35,925 nt of DNA. Source: Elusimicrobiota bacterium (GTDB taxonomy: Bacteria > Elusimicrobiota > Elusimicrobia > UBA1565). Below the pieces are notes generated by a model. The model saw only the letters and a list, made by a program, of their open reading frames with translations, did not search any database and had not been told where the DNA came from. The translations under genes and the position numbers were made by a program. Positions within the stretch are counted from its first letter, which is position 1; every line of letters starts with the position of its first letter. The stretch is from assembly GCA_016212885.1 (NCBI GenBank), contig JACRDO010000174.1, positions 1-35,925 on the forward strand. Reading direction: 5' to 3'. This document shows, piece by piece, positions 31,523 to 35,925 of the stretch.

Positions 31523-32670
31523 GCATGGACGGCGTCCTGCTGGTCAACCATCCCGCCTACATGATGGAGCGCCTCGCCGGCCTCACGCTCATCGAGCGCC
31601 AGGTATTCACCCTGGCGCGCGCGGGCCTCAGGCGGGTCTGGATCGCGGCCCACAAGCCCTCAGGCGCCCGCTTCAAGGCTCTGCGCTGGCCGCAGGACAT
31701 CGAGGTTGTCTGGACATCCGAGACGAGATCTTTCCCCGCGGCGCCGCATGTCTCCATATCCGCCGATTACCTCATCCGGCCCGCGGCGCTGCGCGAGGTC
31801 CTCGCCACCCGGCACGAGCAGCCGACGGCCTACCACGACTCCGCCGGGCGCGGCGTGATCCAGATTATGCTCTCCCGCGGCGAGGAGGCGCCTTCCTTCG
31901 AGAAGCGCGCCCTGCCCGATGGCTCCTGCCTCTTGATCCAGACGCCCTTGGAGAGCGGGCCCGCCCTGCCGTGGGTCCTGCGCGAGGCCGTAAAATCCCA
32001 CGACAGCTTCATGGCGCGCCACTTCGACCGGCGCATCTCCCTGGCCATCACCCGCCGCCTGCTCGACACCCGCCTCACCCCCAACCAGATGACGGCGCTC
32101 AGCACGCTTGTCGGCGTGGCCGGGGCCCTCCTGACCCTGGGGGGGCCCGCGGCCATGACCGCGGGCGTCCTGCTCGTCTGGGCCCACACGGTCCTCGACG
32201 GCTGCGACGGCGAGATGGCGCGGCTGCGCTTCGAGTCGAGCCGCATCGGCGGCATCCTCGATTTTTGGGGCGACAACGTGGTCCACGCGGCCCTGTTCCT
32301 GTGCCTCGGCATCGGCGCCTGGCGCCAGGGCCGCTCGGCCGTCTATCCCCTGCTGGGCCTGCTGGCGGCGACCGGCGCGGCCTTAGCGGCCCTGTCGGTC
32401 TACCGCCATTCGCAGATGCGCCGCACGCGCCACGGCCCGCTCTTCAACGGCTTGGGGGGCCTGGCGTCCGAGAAGTCCTCCCGGGCCGTCCGCAACCTGG
32501 CCCTCATCGAGGACGCGCTCTCGCGCAGGGACTTCGTCTACCTGCTGGTGGCCCTGGTCCTGATCGGCCATCCGGAGATATTCCTGTGGGCCGCGGGGAT
32601 CGGCATGCCATTGTTTTTATCCGCGCTGCTGTACCTTCGGAACCTGGAGAATAGGAGTCTTCCCCAATGA
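31519..32670 (+). CDS. Degenerate nucleotidyltransferase fused to CDP-alcohol phosphatidyltransferase
   Basis: About 383 residues. The N-terminal ~190 residues align in plan with sugar-phosphate nucleotidyltransferases (LAGLTLIERQVFTLARAGLR resembles the PLIERTL-x-x-LARAG segment), but the glycine-rich AAG-x-G-x-R motif is missing. The C-terminal half is a membrane CDP-alcohol phosphatidyltransferase with the full signature D-x2-DG-x2-AR-x8-G-x3-D-x3-D (about residues 227-249) and several membrane helices. This layout resembles the archaeal fusion making CDP-inositol and di-inositol-phosphate phosphate. Here the first half is probably inactive. The start is uncertain: GTG at 31519 overlaps the previous stop as GTGA; ATGs at 31501, 31510 and 31525 are alternatives with no clear ribosome-binding site. 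Confidence 0.87.
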   Translation: MSMDGVLLVNHPAYMMERLAGLTLIERQVFTLARAGLRRVWIAAHKPSGARFKALRWPQDIEVVWTSETRSFPAAPHVSISADYLIRPAALREVLATRHEQPTAYHDSAGRGVIQIMLSRGEEAPSFEKRALPDGSCLLIQTPLESGPALPWVLREAVKSHDSFMARHFDRRISLAITRRLLDTRLTPNQMTALSTLVGVAGALLTLGGPAAMTAGVLLVWAHTVLDGCDGEMARLRFESSRIGGILDFWGDNVVHAALFLCLGIGAWRQGRSAVYPLLGLLAATGAALAALSVYRHSQMRRTRHGPLFNGLGGLASEKSSRAVRNLALIEDALSRRDFVYLLVALVLIGHPEIFLWAAGIGMPLFLSALLYLRNLENRSLPQ

Positions 32671-34058
32671 ACGCAGCCCGAACGATCGCACCCTGCCGCG
32701 GCCGGCTGGGCGTTCTCCTGCCGGGCATGGGGGCCGTGACAAGCACCTTCATCGCCGGCGTGGAGCTCCACAAGAAGCGCTTGGGCTCGCTCATCGGCTC
32801 CTTGACGCAGCTGCAGACCATCCGCCTCGGCAAGCGCTACGAGCGCCGCCGGCCCCTGATCCGGGACTTCGTCCCGCTCGCGAAGGTCTCGGACCTCGTC
32901 TTCGGAGGCTGGGACATCTTCCCGGATTCCATCTACCAGACGGCGCTCAAAGCCGCGGTCCTGCCCGAGGAGCGCCTGCGCCCGGTGAGGCGCGAGCTCG
33001 AAGGCATCGTCCCGATGCCGGCTGTCTTCGACCGCGCCTTCGTGCGCAACCTCGACGGGCCCAACGTCAAGAAGGCCAAGACGAAATGGGACCTCGCCCA
33101 GAAGCTCGTTGGCGACATCGAAGCCTTCAAGGACCGCGGCAGCCTCGACCGCGCCGTCATGATCTGGTGCGGCTCGACCGAGATCCTGCCCAAGCGCTCC
33201 AATGTCCACGAGAGCCTCGCCGAGTTCGAGAAAGGCCTCAAGAGGAACTCGCCCGACATCCCGCCGTCCATGATCTACGCCTACGCGGCCCTGCGCCTCG
33301 GGCTGCCCTACGCCAACGGGGCCCCGAACCTCTCCGCCGACGTGCCGGCGCTCGTCGAGCTCGCCCAGCGGACCGGCTCCCCCATCGCCGGCAAGGACTT
33401 CAAGACCGGGCAGACCTTCATGAAGACCGTCGTCGCTCCCGCCCTGCAGGCCCGCATGCTCGGCCTGATCGGGTGGTACTCCACGAACATCCTGGGCAAC
33501 CGCGACGGCGAGGTCTTAGACGATCCCGGCTCTTTCAAGACGAAGGAGAAGAGCAAGATGTCGGTGCTGGACTCGATCCTCGAGCCGGAGATCTACCCGG
33601 CCCTTTACGGGAAATACTCCCACAAGGTCCGCATCGACTACTACCCGCCCCGGGGCGACAACAAGGAGGGCTGGGACAACATCGACATCGCCGGCTGGCT
33701 CGGCATGCCGATGCAGATCAAGATCAACTTCCTCTGCCGCGATTCGATCCTGGCCGCCCCCATGGTCCTGGACCTCGCCTTGTTCCTGGATTTCGCCAAG
33801 CGCGCGGGCCTCAAGGGCATCCAGGAGTGGCTCTCCTTCTACTTCAAGTCCCCGATGTGCCGCGAGGACCTGACCCCGGAGCACAACCTGTTCCTCCAGC
33901 ACCTGAAGCTCAAGAACACCCTGCGCATCCTCCTGGGCGCGGAGGTCTTAGACCACTCCGGGCTGGACTACTACGACCCCCTCCGCGGCGCCCCCTCCCC
34001 GGCGCCGCCGCCCAAGCCATCGAAGGCCGCGAGAGCCCTCGCTTCCTCAAAAGCCTGA
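32667..34058 (+). CDS. ino1: Inositol-phosphate synthase (Ino1 family)
   Basis: 463 residues. Family signatures visible are an N-terminal nucleotide-binding LGVLLPGMGAVTSTF, FGGWDIFPDS, SMIYAYAALRLGLPYANGAPN, the catalytic GKDFKTGQTFMKT (Lys243 and Lys246), GWYSTNILGNRDG with DDP-x-SFKTKEKSK after it, and SHKVRIDYYPPRGDNKEGWDNI. These are the NAD- and glucose-6-phosphate-binding motifs of 1L-myo-inositol-1-phosphate synthase, which converts glucose 6-phosphate to inositol phosphate. The C-terminal ~25 residues (PAPPPKPSKAARALASSKA) are low complexity. AGGAG lies about 11 bases upstream, and the ATG overlaps the previous stop as ATGA. It sets the chemistry of the operon: an inositol phosphate is made here. 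Confidence 0.95.
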   Translation: MNAARTIAPCRGRLGVLLPGMGAVTSTFIAGVELHKKRLGSLIGSLTQLQTIRLGKRYERRRPLIRDFVPLAKVSDLVFGGWDIFPDSIYQTALKAAVLPEERLRPVRRELEGIVPMPAVFDRAFVRNLDGPNVKKAKTKWDLAQKLVGDIEAFKDRGSLDRAVMIWCGSTEILPKRSNVHESLAEFEKGLKRNSPDIPPSMIYAYAALRLGLPYANGAPNLSADVPALVELAQRTGSPIAGKDFKTGQTFMKTVVAPALQARMLGLIGWYSTNILGNRDGEVLDDPGSFKTKEKSKMSVLDSILEPEIYPALYGKYSHKVRIDYYPPRGDNKEGWDNIDIAGWLGMPMQIKINFLCRDSILAAPMVLDLALFLDFAKRAGLKGIQEWLSFYFKSPMCREDLTPEHNLFLQHLKLKNTLRILLGAEVLDHSGLDYYDPLRGAPSPAPPPKPSKAARALASSKA

Positions 34059-34059
34059 G

Positions 34060-34575
34060 ATGGCCATCGTCCGGGGCGAGAAGCCCGAGGAAGAGCAAGC
34101 GGTCGGAGACCTGCTCCGGCGCGTATACGGCCGCGACGACGAGGCCCTGCTGGTCGCTTCGCTGAGGAAGTCGCCGGAATTCCTGCCCCAGATGTCCGTC
34201 GTGGCCGAAGACAACGATACGCTGGCCGGCTACGCCCTATTCTTGAAGGTCGCCATCGTGGCGGGAGAAGCCAAGCACCCCGCGCTCGCCCTGGTCCTTA
34301 TGGCCATTACGCCGGAATTCAAGAGCGCCGGCGTGGCGGAGCGGCTGATCCGGACCAGCGTGGAGCGCTGCCGGGGCCTGGGCCTCAAATTCATCTTCGT
34401 CGTCGGGAAGCCCCGGCAGTTCGCGAAATTCGGGTTCGAGGAAGCCTCCGGCCTGGGGCTGGAGCCGGAGTTTCCACTGGCAAGCGGCTCCCTCCAGGTC
34501 CTGGACATGAGGCAGGGCCAGAAAGCCATGGTCAAAGCCAAGGTGCGCTACCCGGAGAGCGTGAGGCCGCAGTAA
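34060..34575 (+). CDS. GNAT-family N-acetyltransferase (YhbS-like)
   Basis: 171 residues. The pattern is that of YhbS-type GNAT proteins: an N-terminal DLLRRVYGRDDEALLVASLR helix pair, a central beta-sheet LVLMAITPEF, a degenerate acetyl-CoA pyrophosphate loop KSAGVAERLIR in place of the usual Q/R-x-x-G-x-G/A, and VVGKPRQFAKFGFEEASG near the end. It would acetylate an amine. One base separates its ATG from the ino1 stop, so it is the last gene of the coupled operon; with an aminotransferase upstream, an amino-sugar or amino-cyclitol substrate is plausible (inference). YhbS-like proteins also occur alone, so a bystander role is possible. Confidence 0.8.
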   Translation: MAIVRGEKPEEEQAVGDLLRRVYGRDDEALLVASLRKSPEFLPQMSVVAEDNDTLAGYALFLKVAIVAGEAKHPALALVLMAITPEFKSAGVAERLIRTSVERCRGLGLKFIFVVGKPRQFAKFGFEEASGLGLEPEFPLASGSLQVLDMRQGQKAMVKAKVRYPESVRPQ

Positions 34576-34577
34576 GG

Positions 34578-34601
34578 GGAGTCTTTACAGGGGCGGACTC
34601 C
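34578..34601. terminator. Weak hairpin after the GNAT gene
   Basis: GGAGTC (34578-34583) pairs with GACTCC (34596-34601) around a 12-base loop, directly after the operon's last stop. No T-run follows, so terminator function is uncertain. Confidence 0.3.
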
Positions 34602-34658
34602 TGCGGGATGATATATGTTACCGAACCCAAACACGCTTTATCCAGCCTGCCTTGTTGC

Positions 34659-34976
34659 CTACGCGTGCTTCAACCGCAAGCCTTTAGGCCTGTAATCGAT
34701 GCGGAGCTCCATGCCCAAAGCGCGCCCGATCTTCTGCAGGATGGCGACAGTCGTATTCTGTTCTCCGGCTTCGATCCTGGATATGGCTTGCTGACTTGAA
34801 TGGATCATCCGGGCGAGTTCCGCCTGGGTCAGCTTGGCCGCGATCCTGGCCTTCATGACTGCCTGGGCCGCCATCCATTCGGCCCGGGCCTCATGATAAT
34901 GTCCTCTGATCTCGGAATCCCGAAGCTCTTCTCTGAGGAATTCCTTCAAGCGGATGCCTTTCACTTTCGCCCTCAT
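34659..34976 (-). CDS. XRE-type HTH antitoxin of a HigBA-like pair
   Basis: 105 residues. A basic N-terminal segment (MRAKVKGIRLKEFLREELRD) precedes a helix-turn-helix XRE domain (about 45-100): KLTQAELARMIHSSQQAISRIEAG, then ILQKIGRALGMELRI. Such antitoxins bind both the toxin and the operator. The start at 34976 was chosen because its ATG overlaps the toxin stop as ATGA, with GGGGA 5 bases upstream. A longer form from 35000 would overlap the toxin gene by 28 bases and looks unlikely. Toxin-first order is typical of HigBA. Confidence 0.87.
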   Translation of the reverse strand: MRAKVKGIRLKEFLREELRDSEIRGHYHEARAEWMAAQAVMKARIAAKLTQAELARMIHSSQQAISRIEAGEQNTTVAILQKIGRALGMELRIDYRPKGLRLKHA

Positions 34977-35341
34977 CGATTTCCCCTCTGATTTCCCCAT
35001 TCAAGCCTCGCCTTCTTGGCTTCAATTATCTCCGCTTCAGGAACCCTGTCCGATTTCTTGAGGAAAGCGTTTGTCGCCACAATGAACTCATGATCGAAGA
35101 AGAACAGGATCCGATGCTGCTGCCTATCCACAATGACCCGCAGCTCATAGATCCCATCGCCAAGATGGCCTACGGTCGGCCGACCCAGCTTAACTCCCTG
35201 CTCATCGAGCACTTCGAGCAGCCAGCCGGCATGGCCCCGGACTTTCTTGCTCTGGCCTCGAAGATAGTCACGGACCGGGCAATCCCCCCTGCGGCCCTCA
35301 AAGAAGACAAGCCCATGCTCTTCGAAGATAGGATACATCAT
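34973..35341 (-). CDS. RelE/HigB (Gp49)-family toxin
   Basis: 122 residues. The pattern is that of the phage Gp49/HigB group: GDCPVRDYLRG near the N-terminus, LLEVLDEQGVKLGRPTVGHL, then GIYELRVIVDRQQHRILFFF and NAFLKKSDRVPEAEIIEAKK with the C-terminal A-x-x-R helix. These toxins cleave mRNA on the ribosome, the basic residues of the last strands being involved. It is paired with the XRE antitoxin gene by an ATGA overlap. Start: two ATG codons in a row at the 5' end; a TTGACA hexamer lies 12 bases upstream, so the true start may be slightly further in. Confidence 0.87.
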   Translation of the reverse strand: MMYPIFEEHGLVFFEGRRGDCPVRDYLRGQSKKVRGHAGWLLEVLDEQGVKLGRPTVGHLGDGIYELRVIVDRQQHRILFFFDHEFIVATNAFLKKSDRVPEAEIIEAKKARLEWGNQRGNR

Positions 35342-35352
35342 ATACGATGTTC

Positions 35353-35400
35353 TGTCAAGAACTCCGGATGGGTCGCCATACTATGTAATACGAGTATGGC
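35353..35400. promoter_or_regulatory. Upstream region of the toxin-antitoxin pair: -35-like hexamer and perfect inverted repeat
   Basis: On the minus strand TTGACA (35358-35353) precedes the toxin gene. Further upstream GCCATACT (35375-35382) and AGTATGGC (35393-35400) are exact 8-bp inverted copies with a 10-base spacer. An operator for the XRE antitoxin would be expected here. No good -10 at the right distance lies before the annotated start. Confidence 0.4.
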
Positions 35401-35550
35401 CCGATTTAGTTCCCTTCCCCTATTATTGGCCTGCGGATCGGATTTCCGCATCACTGCCGCGGAAATTGTCATTCGACGAGGCGGCGGCTGGGCAACAACC
35501 ATTTTTTGCTAACATATCGCAATTGCGACGGGAAAAATCGCGGGGAAGTT
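35401..35550. other. Intergenic stretch with two perfect palindromes
   Basis: ATTTCCGC (35442-35449) and GCGGAAAT (35459-35466) form a perfect 8-bp stem with a 9-base loop. TCGCAATTGCGA (35517-35528) is a perfect 12-bp palindrome about 22 bases before the DUF2442 start and is a candidate operator. No gene is visible in the stretch; it is much less GC-rich than the core of the window. Confidence 0.45.
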
Positions 35551-35826
35551 ATGGGGACGGCGGAAAAAGTTCTGAAAATCATCAAAGCCGAGCATCTGGG
35601 CGATCACGTGTTGAAACTTTTATTCTCAGATGGAACGGAGCGCGAAATCGATTTCAAACCGTTCCTTGAACGCTCGCGTCATCCGGAAATCAGGAAATTT
35701 CTAAGCCTGCGACGCTTCAAGCGAATCTCCCTTCAAAACGGCGAGCTTATGTGGGGAGACTTCGACTTGATTTTTCCTATTATCGACCTCTATTATAACC
35801 TACATTTCGGGGCTTTTAGTCACTAG
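35551..35826 (+). CDS. DUF2442-domain protein
   Basis: 91 residues from ATG at 35551. The pattern HVLKLLFSDGTEREIDFKPFL, then SLRRFKRISLQNGELMWG, then DLIFPIIDLYYN matches DUF2442, a small domain of unknown function (V-x-x-x-x-L-x-F-DG-x-x-x-x-D, then W, then a short L-Y end). The start at 35551 has GGGGA 5 bases upstream; a longer form from 35506 would add 15 residues without a ribosome-binding site. DUF2442 genes often follow a DUF4160 gene in a proposed toxin-antitoxin-like arrangement; that partner is absent upstream. Confidence 0.75.
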   Translation: MGTAEKVLKIIKAEHLGDHVLKLLFSDGTEREIDFKPFLERSRHPEIRKFLSLRRFKRISLQNGELMWGDFDLIFPIIDLYYNLHFGAFSH

Positions 35827-35877
35827 GTCGGTGTCGTAACTCTATTTCTCGACGAGGAATCCAATAGGTCTTAGCTG

Positions 35878-35920
35878 TTGACAATCCTGTGCATAGTGTG
35901 ATATTATACTATATCGGAGG
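35878..35920 (+). promoter_or_regulatory. Promoter and ribosome-binding site of a gene beyond the right edge
   Basis: TTGACA (35878-35883) and TATTAT (35902-35907) are 18 bases apart, both near consensus. A Shine-Dalgarno GGAGG lies at 35916-35920, five bases before the end of the window. A 20-bp imperfect inverted repeat (35893-35912, arms ATAGTGTGAT and ATTATACTAT, 8 of 10 matching) covers the -10, so the gene is probably repressed by a dimeric regulator, perhaps itself. Confidence 0.6.
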
Positions 35921-35925
35921 TACCT

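Noticed and set aside
1-35925. tRNA, rRNA or transposase genes
   Set aside because: Reading both strands gave no cloverleaf, rRNA core sequence or transposase motif that could be supported.

Overview
The window is high-GC, gene-dense bacterial DNA. A giant repeat-rich secreted protein lies next to a PorV-like outer-membrane protein, followed by PilMNOPQ, many 4-base ATGA overlaps, and a lineage-typical ATPase_2 gene. This suggests an uncultured Gram-negative lineage such as Elusimicrobiota or a relative. That placement is inference; no rRNA gene or other taxonomic marker is present. No tRNA, rRNA, CRISPR array or transposase was seen.

Positions 1-14521 (minus strand): a 4347-residue secreted protein carries a 14-repeat kelch-like block, an IPT-like segment, fibronectin-III modules, a 6-repeat kelch propeller, three pectinesterase-like beta-helices and a FlgD/T9SS-like C-terminal domain. 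Its stop overlaps the start of a PorV/UPF0164-type beta-barrel gene cut by the left edge. Upstream sits a solitary AAA+ ATPase of lower GC, bracketed by 16-bp direct repeats that look like an insertion footprint.

Positions 14600-26691 (minus strand): the type IV pilus alignment and secretin genes pilM-N-O-P-Q run into two YfhO-like polytopic membrane proteins. After a gap come a flippase-like LPG-synthase/AglD family protein, a Trm112-like/SAM methyltransferase and a GT4 glycosyltransferase. Spacing is a few bases or an overlap throughout, except for one 199-bp gap (17742-17940). That gap is bounded by a perfect 17-bp inverted repeat and looks like a small MITE-type insertion. The set suggests a pilus plus surface-glycan unit.

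Positions 26919-34575 (plus strand, divergent from pilM): eight tightly coupled genes encode a HAD phosphatase, a nucleotidyltransferase, an ATP-grasp enzyme, a class III aminotransferase, a Gfo/Idh/MocA oxidoreductase, a degenerate-nucleotidyltransferase/CDP-alcohol phosphotransferase fusion, inositol-phosphate synthase and a GNAT acetyltransferase. Read together they suggest a pathway for an unusual, possibly aminated and acylated, inositol- or cyclitol-based phospholipid head group or phosphodiester solute. This is the best candidate for an undescribed system here.

Positions 34576-35925: a lower-GC accessory end with a HigBA-like toxin-antitoxin pair, a DUF2442 gene, several perfect palindromes, and a promoter plus ribosome-binding site for a gene beyond the right edge.
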